64,000 nucleotides of DNA from Treponema sp. (GTDB lineage: Bacteria; Spirochaetota; Spirochaetia; Treponematales; Breznakiellaceae): assembly GCA_031286205.1 (NCBI GenBank), contig JAITUR010000003.1, positions 1 through 64,000 of the forward strand, written 5' to 3'. The notes under the pieces are model-generated. The model worked only from the letters and a program-made list of their open reading frames with translations, searched no databases and was not told the DNA's origin. How positions within the stretch are numbered: the stretch's first letter is position 1; every line of letters starts with the position of its first letter. Positions 54,138 to 61,162 of the stretch are shown here, one piece after another. The position numbers were made by a program, and so were the translations under genes.

Positions 54138-55672
54138 GCGGCTTTTTTGACAGTTCGTTTCTTTCGCGCGGTTCCGGACTGTCGAGTCTGTCCGAAAATA
54201 TGCTTATCTAATATTGCAAACAGTTTTTTAATTTTAATAATTAATTTTTTACGGGCTATTCTATCTTTATGAAAATAATTTTTCTCCATATTGGAAGATG
54301 TTTTATGCCCCATAAAATACTCTTCTATATCCCCCAATTCGTTTTCGCCCATTACTGTTTTCCAAAAATGCCTGGAAGAATAAAAACGAATATTCTCTTC
54401 TTTTAACTGCCCTTCGGTATAGCCTATATGTTTTCCTAATTCTGCGCAGGCATCTTTATAAATAGAAGCTCTATTTTTCTTTGCTTTAGATGACTTTCTA
54501 AAGATATAATCATTAAATCCTTTTTTATATTTTTTTGCGTATACAATTATTTTATTGTATAATTTTTCATGTATTGGCAACTCTCTTATTCCGTTTTTTG
54601 TTTTACTTGAAGGAATTTTTAACATAATATAATTATCCATTTTATAAAAATCGCATAATCTAATTTGCTCTATTTCGCAGTTTCGCATATTTGTTGTTGT
54701 AATTATTAATGTAAGCATATAGTGCAAATCATTTTTCCATTTTTTATTCCATGCGCCTTTTAACATATTAGTTTTATAACAACCGGTAACTTTAACATCA
54801 GTTATTTTTAGTACCGGTAATGATGCGCAAGGGTTGATCTTTATATCGCCTGTAATTATTAAATGTTCAAATATTGTACTTACATAACCTAAATAATGAT
54901 TTATCGTTTGTGCTGTAATTCCTTTTTTTATAACTTCCCCTTTTTTATTTTTTAAGTCCAACAAGAGATAATTTTGATATTTTGCCAAAAATGGTGTGTC
55001 AATTTCGTAGATGTTTTTTATTTTCTCCTTTCTTAGATAAGGAATAAATGTATTTATAATATTACTGTGATAGGTATTTCTTGAATCCTCTGAAAGCATG
55101 CGTCCTCTTTTTCTGTCTATTTCTATATACCGTGAGCCGGGGGCGTAATAATTTTTTAACAATCTGTATAATCCGACAGTCTGCCTGCCATATTTTTTGA
55201 AATATACATCCAATATTCTTTCTCTGTTCTCTACTGCAAATTTCTGCGCGGCGAATAAATCGTTTGTATGCGTTGACCATCTTGAGGGTACTACTCTACC
55301 CTCATATATGTACCTTACATAATATGTAAATCCAAGTTTTTTACTCTTTACTTTGCTTAAACTGTATCCTTTGGGAACTCGTTTGGCTATAAACTTTTTA
55401 TTAAATTCCTGTAATTCCGATAATTCATTGGGGAATTTTTTTTCTATTTTTTTCCTGTATTGCTCGATTGATGTATTATTATTTGTCAGCATTAATCCAT
55501 TTTCGAGGCTTTTAAATATATCAAATGTGTTAAATAAAAGGTGTACGCCAGTTGTGGTGGGTATTTTTGTACATGGTATAACTCCAAGATTTACGAGCGC
55601 TATTGTAGCATTTTCGTTAATTTTTAACAAACTTGCCGTTTGACTTAAATTAAGAAATGTATTATTATTCAT
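54134..55672 (-). CDS. int: phage tyrosine integrase
   Basis: A tyrosine recombinase of about 512 residues. The N-terminus has an excisionase-like helix-turn-helix (LNLSQTASLLKINENA). A SAM-like core-binding domain follows. The catalytic part has Arg in TTTNMRNCEIEQ, Lys in PSSKTKNGIRELP, RFYSSRHFWKTV (box II, where the first His of HxxR is Tyr), GHK and the nucleophile Tyr in MEKNYFHKD. The gene lies 199 bp from attR. The ATG at 55672 is preferred; a longer frame to 55756 would run through two regulatory hairpins. Its 3' end overlaps the spanin-like gene by 4 bp. Confidence 0.88.
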   Translation of the reverse strand: MNNNTFLNLSQTASLLKINENATIALVNLGVIPCTKIPTTTGVHLLFNTFDIFKSLENGLMLTNNNTSIEQYRKKIEKKFPNELSELQEFNKKFIAKRVPKGYSLSKVKSKKLGFTYYVRYIYEGRVVPSRWSTHTNDLFAAQKFAVENRERILDVYFKKYGRQTVGLYRLLKNYYAPGSRYIEIDRKRGRMLSEDSRNTYHSNIINTFIPYLRKEKIKNIYEIDTPFLAKYQNYLLLDLKNKKGEVIKKGITAQTINHYLGYVSTIFEHLIITGDIKINPCASLPVLKITDVKVTGCYKTNMLKGAWNKKWKNDLHYMLTLIITTTNMRNCEIEQIRLCDFYKMDNYIMLKIPSSKTKNGIRELPIHEKLYNKIIVYAKKYKKGFNDYIFRKSSKAKKNRASIYKDACAELGKHIGYTEGQLKEENIRFYSSRHFWKTVMGENELGDIEEYFMGHKTSSNMEKNYFHKDRIARKKLIIKIKKLFAILDKHIFGQTRQSGTARKKRTVKKAA

Positions 55673-55687
55673 ACACTGTTTTTCGGT

Positions 55688-55737
55688 ATTAAGAATTATA
55701 TCTTTAATAATTCTTAATTTTACCCCTTTTTGGGGTA
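55688..55737 (-). promoter_or_regulatory. int promoter region with operator-like palindrome and second hairpin
   Basis: A 12-bp perfect inverted repeat, ATTAAGAATTAT/ATAATTCTTAAT (55688-55699, 55707-55718). A - strand TATAAT (55700-55695) lies within it, 23 bp before the int ATG. TACCCC-TTTTT-GGGGTA follows at 55721-55737. The repeat would place a repressor on the -10 box. Confidence 0.45.
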
Positions 55738-55746
55738 GGGGAAATA

Positions 55747-55767
55747 TTTGATACACCTTTGATACAC
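55747..55767. repeat. paired 10-bp direct repeats near attR
   Basis: TTTGATACAC at 55747-55756 and 55758-55767. Similar to the TTTGAGACAG pair near attL, so candidate arm-type sites for integrase or excisionase. Confidence 0.4.
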
Positions 55768-55812
55768 TACCCGAATTTACGAGAATTTTGTTAAAAATTC
55801 GTAAAAAAAGGG

Positions 55813-55841
55813 TTGACAGTATATTGTTTTAGTGGTAAAAT
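55813..55841 (+). promoter_or_regulatory. rightward promoter facing attR
   Basis: TTGACA (55813-55818), 17-nt spacer, TAAAAT (55836-55841). It points out of the prophage into attC-3. In the circular phage it would read across attP into the left-end early genes. Confidence 0.5.
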
Positions 55842-55870
55842 TAATATATATAAGGATTTGGAGCTAGCGT

Positions 55871-55881
55871 TCTAGGTTAGC
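55871..55881. other. attR core of the prophage
   Basis: TCTAGGTTAGC, identical to 18058-18068. To the left is phage sequence (GGATTTGGAGCTAGCGT); to the right attC sequence continues (AACGGTTTTGTAGCCC). Confidence 0.8.
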
Positions 55882-56038
55882 AACGGTTTTGTAGCCCGGA
55901 TAAGCGAAACCGAAGGTTTTGCAGGGCTGTAAAAATGTGGTGGAGCAAAAACCCACAAAGGGCGATAGCCCGACTGGGTTTTTGCGGAACCCGAACCGCC
56001 CTAATAGGGCGGTGAGCATATACCGTTTGTTAGGCGAC
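55871..56038 (-). repeat. right fragment of attC-3 with R'' end
   Basis: Contains the internal arms (TTTTGTAGCCCGGATAAG, GCAAAAACCCACAAAGGGCG) and the R'' end GTCGCCTAACAAACGG on the - strand (56038-56023). Joined to 18046-18057 it forms a complete attC of about 180 bp closely matching attC-6. Confidence 0.85.
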
Positions 56039-56063
56039 GTTTGACTTTAAGATATAATATTTT

Positions 56064-57035
56064 TTAAGCATCCGGGATACTAGATAAAATATGAAATATA
56101 TTTAAAATAATGTTTATTATCAATGATACATAATATATTTTATTTTTAGCTTTATATATTTTTTTATTAAGTATTAATGATAATATAAATAATATTATAA
56201 TGAATATATTTGAAAAAAATAGAACCTCATACATTTTATACCAAAAAGCCCATAAATAAAATGTTTCAGATAATTGTGCAATATTAGATCCTCTATTAAA
56301 TATAAAGACATATGAAAATGATAAAAATGTTACTATTGAGTTTAAAATAAAAATAATAGGAATACTTTTTAGTATATTATTACAGAATATATTTGATATA
56401 TTATTTTTTATATAAATAGTTATCATAATAATAATTGACAATATCCATAAATAATAAATAGCCCATGCAGAGTACGACCATAGATTATATATCCATAATA
56501 TTATGTTTGGATTGTGTACATATTCAAAACATGTTATTTTGTAAGGCGTTTCTTCTTTAATTAATAATCCATCATCAATTTTATAAATTATTGTTACAAT
56601 AACATCTATACTTTCATCTAATTCCATATTTCCATAATATTTTGGATAATCTCTAAATTTTAAATTAGCTATACCTTTTAAATTGTATGGGTTTTTTATT
56701 TCTTTATCATTAATGAGATATATTTTTTTTCCATCCCTAAAGAAACTTAATTCCTTTAAATATAAACAGTTAATAGGTAATAATCTTGGATCAATTACTA
56801 CTTCTAGAGTGGAGTAATTACATCCCGCTGTTTGCGTATCCCAAATAAACATATTAGTATTATTATAATCCATATTTAATTTCTTCTCAGAGCCCGCAAA
56901 GCCTGGAAATTCTGTATGTATCCATTCTGGATATTCTAATACTCTCAATGAATAACTTTTTATTTTAGAAGAACAACTAATTAACATTGAGGATATAAAA
57001 AGTACAAGTAAAATATTTTTAAGATAAACTTTCAT
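56064..57035 (-). CDS. cassette-borne lipoprotein with C-terminal membrane helices
   Basis: An AT-rich gene for a 323-residue protein. The N-terminal lipoprotein signal is MKVYLKNILLVLF then SMLISCSS, with the lipid-bearing Cys at about 21. An external domain of about 150 residues follows, then about four or five membrane helices in the second half. I do not recognise it. It occupies one cassette: R' at 57092-57101 and R'' at 56029-56038 share GTCGCCTAAC and flanking bases. The strong AT bias compared with the chromosome fits acquired DNA. Confidence 0.7.
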   Translation of the reverse strand: MKVYLKNILLVLFISSMLISCSSKIKSYSLRVLEYPEWIHTEFPGFAGSEKKLNMDYNNTNMFIWDTQTAGCNYSTLEVVIDPRLLPINCLYLKELSFFRDGKKIYLINDKEIKNPYNLKGIANLKFRDYPKYYGNMELDESIDVIVTIIYKIDDGLLIKEETPYKITCFEYVHNPNIILWIYNLWSYSAWAIYYLWILSIIIMITIYIKNNISNIFCNNILKSIPIIFILNSIVTFLSFSYVFIFNRGSNIAQLSETFYLWAFWYKMYEVLFFSNIFIIILFILSLILNKKIYKAKNKIYYVSLIINIILNIFHILSSIPDA

Positions 57036-57091
57036 TCTTATATTTTAAACCATTATATTTCTTTTGTCAATATAAACTTCAATATTCAAAT

Positions 57092-57275
57092 GTCGCCTAA
57101 CGTTCTAGGTAACTGACGTTTTTTTGTGCTCGATAAGGAAAATACGAAGTATTTTACGGGCACAAAAAAATGTGGCGGAGAGAAAATTGCACAAAGGGCG
57201 TAAGCCCGACTGCAATTTTTCGGAGCCCAAAATGCCCGGACAGGGCATTTTGCAGTTACCGTTTGTTATGTGAAG
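57092..57275 (-). repeat. integron attC site (attC-4)
   Basis: R'' CTTCACATAACAAACGG at the 57275 end and R' ending AGAACGTTAGGCGAC at 57092 (- strand). The interior is very similar to attC-2 (GAAAATACGAAGTATTTTAC, GGCGGAGAGAAAATTGCAC). The phage core is changed here (TCTAGGTAACTG). Confidence 0.85.
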
Positions 57276-57301
57276 TTGGTTTTTGCTTTTATCAGACTAT
57301 T

Positions 57302-57559
57302 TTATTTTTTCCAACGTTCCAACAACGATAAATCGTTTTTTATTTTTTCTCTTGCTGTTTGTTCATCAGGATAATTTTTTATCCTAAACGGAATACAGCT
57401 TTCCACCATTTCATCTAATGTTTCATCTTTTGAAAATGCCCCATTAGGAAAACAGTATTTACAATATTTTCCATTTTTTGAACCCTCAGAATTTTTACCA
57501 TAAAAATCCTCATTTGATAATTCCATTCCACAACTTTGACATAACTTTGAGTTTTCCAT
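57302..57559 (-). CDS. cassette-borne small zinc-ribbon protein
   Basis: An 85-residue protein with CQSCGMEL at residues 7-14 and CKYCFPNG near 33-40, the two CxxC knuckles of the putative zinc-ribbon family seen in many small bacterial proteins. The C-terminal part (MVESCIPFRIKNYPDEQT) continues the domain as in full-length relatives. AAGGAG precedes the ATG. It follows the XRE-glyoxalase gene after 2 bp on the same strand, so the cassette carries two coupled genes. Function unknown. Confidence 0.75.
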   Translation of the reverse strand: MENSKLCQSCGMELSNEDFYGKNSEGSKNGKYCKYCFPNGAFSKDETLDEMVESCIPFRIKNYPDEQTAREKIKNDLSLLERWKK

Positions 57560-57561
57560 TA

Positions 57562-58167
57562 TTAAACTCCTTGTTTATATTTTCCTGTTATTTCTATAAC
57601 ATTATTATCAGGATCGCATAAATGAAAATAATAATAATCCGAGTGTGCCTGTCTTATTTCAGTAACACTCCCTATATTTAAACTTTTAACCCTTTCATAT
57701 TCCGGCTGTAATTCATCTATCCAAAAATTTAATACAAATTTGTAATCCCCGTTACCGCTATAATCATGTTCATGTAAATTTGATTCATTCATTAGCGATA
57801 TACATTTATTGTCAAAGAAGAATTCAGCAAATATGTTTGTATTTACTGTTGAAACACGCATTGATAAAAACTTTTCGTAAAAATCCACTGATTTATTAAA
57901 ATTTTTTACAATTAAATATATAGAACCAAAATGTAATTGATTTTTATTCGGTTTACTGAATAAATTTTCATTTATAGCCAATAATATATCTGTAGAAATT
58001 GAGAATAATTTACTCATAGCAATAATTTTATCAACTTCTGGGAGAGCCTGACCTATTTCCCATTTTGAAACGGACTGTCTTGTTACGGACAATTTTTCAG
58101 CCAATATCTCCTGCGAAAGTCCATTTTTTACCCTATATTCCTGTATTTTCATTCCAATACTTAACAT
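57562..58167 (-). CDS. XRE-type regulator fused to a glyoxalase/bleomycin-resistance (VOC) domain
   Basis: A 201-residue fusion. Residues 1-70 form an XRE helix-turn-helix (GLSQEILAEKLSVTRQSVSK). Residues 75-200 form a VOC domain (FGSIYLIVKNFNKSVDFYEK, and the end FHLCDPDNNVIEI). AGAGGTG precedes the ATG at 58167; the longer frame to 58233 lacks a site. Such fusions may bind a small molecule to control DNA binding, or combine resistance and regulation. Ligand unknown. Confidence 0.82.
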   Translation of the reverse strand: MLSIGMKIQEYRVKNGLSQEILAEKLSVTRQSVSKWEIGQALPEVDKIIAMSKLFSISTDILLAINENLFSKPNKNQLHFGSIYLIVKNFNKSVDFYEKFLSMRVSTVNTNIFAEFFFDNKCISLMNESNLHEHDYSGNGDYKFVLNFWIDELQPEYERVKSLNIGSVTEIRQAHSDYYYFHLCDPDNNVIEITGKYKQGV

Positions 58168-58330
58168 ATTCACCTCTTGTTTATTCAATTCTAATAAAAA
58201 AATGAAAAAATTAAAACCAACTAAAGTTTGCAATTTGTCAACCTGTGGTTGCGTACTTAATTTTGTCCTTATTTTATTATTATTGTCAAGTATTATTTAT
58301 TATATAATTTTCCGACCAACTCAAAAACCA

Positions 58331-58395
58331 ATTTCACATAACTCCCTTTAAACGACATTAATTCCGCTACATTAACCGCTCACATAGAAGTGGGC
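58331..58395 (-). repeat. short or degenerate attC (attC-5)
   Basis: The R' end reads GGGAGTTATGTGAAATTGG on the - strand and repeats the R'' of the same cassette at 57265-57279 with one change, so this cassette border is firm. The R'' side of the site (near 58380, TATGTGAGCGGTTAATG) is diverged, and only about 65 bp separate the ends. Confidence 0.5.
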
Positions 58396-58400
58396 ATGTT

Positions 58401-59108
58401 CTATTTTTTAATCTTCATTTTAATCCAATTTTTTTCCAACCAATACTTATTATCAGCACTTATTGGATTTTCATTTTTTAATGTTTTTTGATGAAGCATT
58501 TTACAAATTGTAAATAATATTTTATGCTTTATACTTTTATGTACAATATATTTTCTACTATATCTTTTTGCCAATTTTATTGTTTTTGTCTTAATTATTT
58601 TCTTCCGTCTTTCAGATATTTTATCCCATATTACATGTTCCATTAAACCAAATCCCAATTTTTTTATATCCGAAATACCCAGCCATGAAAGGCTTGTAGC
58701 TACATCATTTTGTGCATATTTATTTGGCGCGCCTACGCTTTGCGTTAAAATTACAGCTCTTTTTGAAAACATTTCTTCTTTTGGACGATGAACCATCCAA
58801 TGAACGCCAAAATGATCAAGCAAGGATTTTATTTGCCCAGGTGCTCGTAAAACATAAACTGGATATGCAAAAACTATTAAATCTGCTTCGATAATGGCTT
58901 TCCATATAGGTATAGTAAATTCAACATGTGGACAATTATTTTCATCTGTAAAGAAACATGTTTTACAACCACAGCAGAAATACGGGCAATCTTTAGGGAG
59001 ATAAAACTCAATTATTTTATTTCCTTCTCGTAGTTCATTTAAAAATATATTTTTTATATTATAAGTACAGCCTTTTACTTCTGTACCATTTATTAAAACA
59101 ATATTCAT
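58401..59108 (-). CDS. NADPH-dependent FMN reductase-like iron-sulfur flavoprotein
   Basis: A 235-residue protein with the flavodoxin-like fold of the FMN reductase family. It starts MNIVLINGTEVKGCTYN, has the Cys cluster CCGCKTCFFTDENNC (about 45-59) near the FMN site, then DLIVFAYPVYVLRAPGQIKSLLDHF. The last 70 residues are basic. GGAGG precedes the ATG. It follows the radical SAM gene on the same strand in one cassette, so a redox partner role for that enzyme is plausible (inference). Confidence 0.8.
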   Translation of the reverse strand: MNIVLINGTEVKGCTYNIKNIFLNELREGNKIIEFYLPKDCPYFCCGCKTCFFTDENNCPHVEFTIPIWKAIIEADLIVFAYPVYVLRAPGQIKSLLDHFGVHWMVHRPKEEMFSKRAVILTQSVGAPNKYAQNDVATSLSWLGISDIKKLGFGLMEHVIWDKISERRKKIIKTKTIKLAKRYSRKYIVHKSIKHKILFTICKMLHQKTLKNENPISADNKYWLEKNWIKMKIKK

Positions 59109-59193
59109 TTAATACCTCCATTGTAAATATCATATATTTATTTTGAGAAAATGTCAAAGGTGCCGTTTGCTTTTACACTATCCTTTTATGAAA

Positions 59194-60204
59194 TTAAAAT
59201 ATATTATTAAAAATAAATATTATTTTATTTTTTTTATAAAATGCAGCATCATAGGCACAGCTTGAATAGCAATATGGATTACAACCTTTGACTAATGTTT
59301 TTAAATAGCTTTTTAAAGATTTTATTTTTTTAGATGTTAAGGAAAGAAAATGAAAGTTAGTTTCGTCCATTTTTTTGGTACAACTTCTTATTGCTCCATT
59401 TGGTGTGACATTTATCCAACCAATTTTAGTAGGATAATTGCATTTCCAAAAACTTTCCTGCTTAATAAATCTAAAGACATTTGTGTAATACGATTTAGGG
59501 TCTATGATAAGGTATTTTTTCTTTTTTTTATTTAAAATGTATTTTACAATGTTTTCCAATAATTCAATATCTCTTTCTGAAAAATATATTTCTTTGTTAT
59601 CTATATCTTTCATGTTTGGGACTATGAAGCCTAAAGAATGTGGAATTTTGTTCTGATTTGAAAGTTCCAATAATAATTTTATATCTTCAAAATTATTATT
59701 GTAAATGACACTATTCATTCTAAACTTCATGCCATAATTTTTCTTTGCACAATTTAATGCCTTAATTAAACTTTTATTAAAAAATGTGTTCTTTTTTGAT
59801 ACGGAATAATTATCATGTGTATCTACTGATACATTTAAATAATCTAATCCTGAGCTGCCTAGTCTTTGTACTGCAACATCATTCAGAAGAGTTCCGTTGG
59901 TTGTCATATCGGTCAAAATGTTATGTTTTGAGCAGAGCGCAATAGCGTCATATATATATTCCCAAAGCATGGGTTCTCCCCCCAAAAAACTTATAAATCC
60001 TACATTTAATTTTATTGCCTTATCAAGAACCTGATTAAATAAATCCCATGACATATTCGAAGCATTTATTTTTTTTTGGTAACAATAAAGACAATTTGAA
60101 TTACAATTGTCCGTAGGTATAACCCTTACAAATAGTGCAGTATATTTAAAATAAGATAAACCAAATTTTCTAAGAAAATTAATATTTTTTAAAGCTTTTC
60201 CCAT
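59194..60204 (-). CDS. cassette-borne radical SAM/SPASM-like enzyme
   Basis: A 336-residue protein. The cluster motif CNSNCLYC is at about residues 34-41, and GGEPMLW near 77-83. The C-terminal Cys set (CNYP, CTKKMDE, CNPYCYSSC) fits a SPASM/Twitch auxiliary cluster, so it probably modifies a peptide or protein. AAGGGTGG precedes the ATG at 60204. No obvious small precursor peptide lies beside it. A flavin reductase-like gene follows 85 bp downstream. AT-rich like the other cassettes. It is unrelated in sequence detail to the phage radical SAM gene at 51.4 kb. Confidence 0.85.
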   Translation of the reverse strand: MGKALKNINFLRKFGLSYFKYTALFVRVIPTDNCNSNCLYCYQKKINASNMSWDLFNQVLDKAIKLNVGFISFLGGEPMLWEYIYDAIALCSKHNILTDMTTNGTLLNDVAVQRLGSSGLDYLNVSVDTHDNYSVSKKNTFFNKSLIKALNCAKKNYGMKFRMNSVIYNNNFEDIKLLLELSNQNKIPHSLGFIVPNMKDIDNKEIYFSERDIELLENIVKYILNKKKKKYLIIDPKSYYTNVFRFIKQESFWKCNYPTKIGWINVTPNGAIRSCTKKMDETNFHFLSLTSKKIKSLKSYLKTLVKGCNPYCYSSCAYDAAFYKKNKIIFIFNNIF

Positions 60205-60278
60205 TAACACCACCCTTAAAATATAAATATATATTATTTTAGTATTTTTTGCAAGTATCTTTTATAGTCAATGCGAAT

Positions 60279-60437
60279 GGCACATAACGCTCTAGGTTAG
60301 CGACGGTTTTGTAGCCCGGATAAGGACTTGCGTAGCAAGACCAGGGCTGCAAAACTGTGGTTGGAGTAAGGCGTGGGAGCGAGCGCAGCGACCGACCTAG
60401 CCGAATGGCGGCGGAGCGTTAACCGTTTGTTATGTGC
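60279..60437 (-). repeat. integron attC site (attC-6) with an intact phage core
   Basis: On the - strand R'' GGCACATAACAAACGG starts at 60437 and the site ends AGAGCGTTATGTGCC at 60279. The R' and R'' ends are perfect complements over GGCACATAAC. It contains TCTAGGTTAGC at 60291-60301, the same core as attL and attR, and is uninterrupted. Confidence 0.88.
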
Positions 60438-60612
60438 CGCTTGCCTTTTTATATCTTTTTATCATATCAATAATTAAATATTTCTTTATATTTTTCATTT
60501 TTATCTCTCAAATACATATAGTTTAATAATTTATTATTAACTTATCAAATACATTTTAAGGTAATTTTGTGATATTGATAATTTCACTTTTTATGCAAAA
60601 TTAGAAAAAATG

Positions 60613-60699
60613 CTGACTACTTAATTTCATTTCTCGTTAATTTATTAAATTACTATTAAAATATTATTTTCAAATTAAATTCTGAAATTAAGTAGTCAG
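60613..60699. repeat. 17-bp perfect inverted repeat with 53-bp spacer
   Basis: CTGACTACTTAATTTCA (60613-60629) and its exact reverse complement (60683-60699), AT-rich between. Could be a transcription terminator of the small gene at 60717 or a miniature mobile element. No clear target duplication was seen. Confidence 0.6.
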
Positions 60700-60716
60700 A
60701 TTGGCCGGGCAGATTC

Positions 60717-61040
60717 TTACTCTTGCGAATTTGCACAGGTGCAATTGCACGCAAATGTAAATTGACGCGATACCCTGTTACGGTGCGGTGCATAATAATG
60801 GCGCGGTGCGTTGCGATTTGGCGCATTATGATGACGCGGTGCAAAATGTCGTTTGTGCGTATTGTACTGACGCAGTGCATACTGACGGTTATTCTGCTGC
60901 CTGTTTTCGGAACCTTGTGCAAGCTCTCGCTGCGCACGCTGTCTGCCTTTTGCTCTTTCAGTTTCTGCCTCGCCTTGCTGGGCAAATACCGAACCGGTAA
61001 ATAGTACCGCTAAAAATACTAATACTGCAATTCTTTTCAT
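60717..61040 (-). CDS. small secreted protein with His/Asn/Arg/Pro-rich repeats
   Basis: A 107-residue protein with a signal peptide (MKRIAVLVFLAVLFTGSVFA, then Q). A basic Gln/Arg-rich part follows, then low-complexity repeats (HHNAPNRNAPRHYYAPHRN), and a Cys-containing end (CNCTC). GGAGG precedes the ATG. It might bind metal or polyanions (inference from composition). It is the first gene on the array's right side; whether it is the cassette gene of attC-6 or chromosomal is uncertain, since 280 bp separate it from the site. Confidence 0.6.
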   Translation of the reverse strand: MKRIAVLVFLAVLFTGSVFAQQGEAETERAKGRQRAQRELAQGSENRQQNNRQYALRQYNTHKRHFAPRHHNAPNRNAPRHYYAPHRNRVSRQFTFACNCTCANSQE

Positions 61041-61162
61041 AAAAAGCCTCCGTTATGTTGAATTACATAACTATAACCAAGTCACTGAAAATGAGTTACA
61101 CACTTAAACTAAAATAAACATGGTAAAAAAATGTAACCTTTTAGATCTATAGGAGTATAAAA

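Larger units (their letters stand above)
18058..55881. mobile_element. podovirus-type prophage of about 37.8 kb inserted in an attC site
   Basis: Bounded by an 11-bp direct repeat. It contains in order early genes, a primase-helicase, small and large terminase, portal, scaffold, major capsid, cement protein, tubular tail proteins, internal virion proteins, tail fibre, lysis genes and a tyrosine integrase next to the right end. The short-tail connector and Bbp16-like cement protein place it with BPP-1-like podoviruses. All key morphogenesis genes are open, so it may be functional. No DNA polymerase and no CI/Cro-like repressor were recognised. Removing it rejoins a perfect attC. Confidence 0.93.
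60205..60716. other. non-coding stretch with attC-6 and a 17-bp inverted repeat
   Basis: Holds attC-6 (60279-60437), then AT-rich DNA without a gene, and the inverted repeat at 60613-60699. Confidence 0.6.

Noticed and set aside
60656-60985. Alternative - strand frame overlapping the small secreted protein
   Set aside because: No ribosome-binding site or signal peptide; the frame at 60717-61040 has both.
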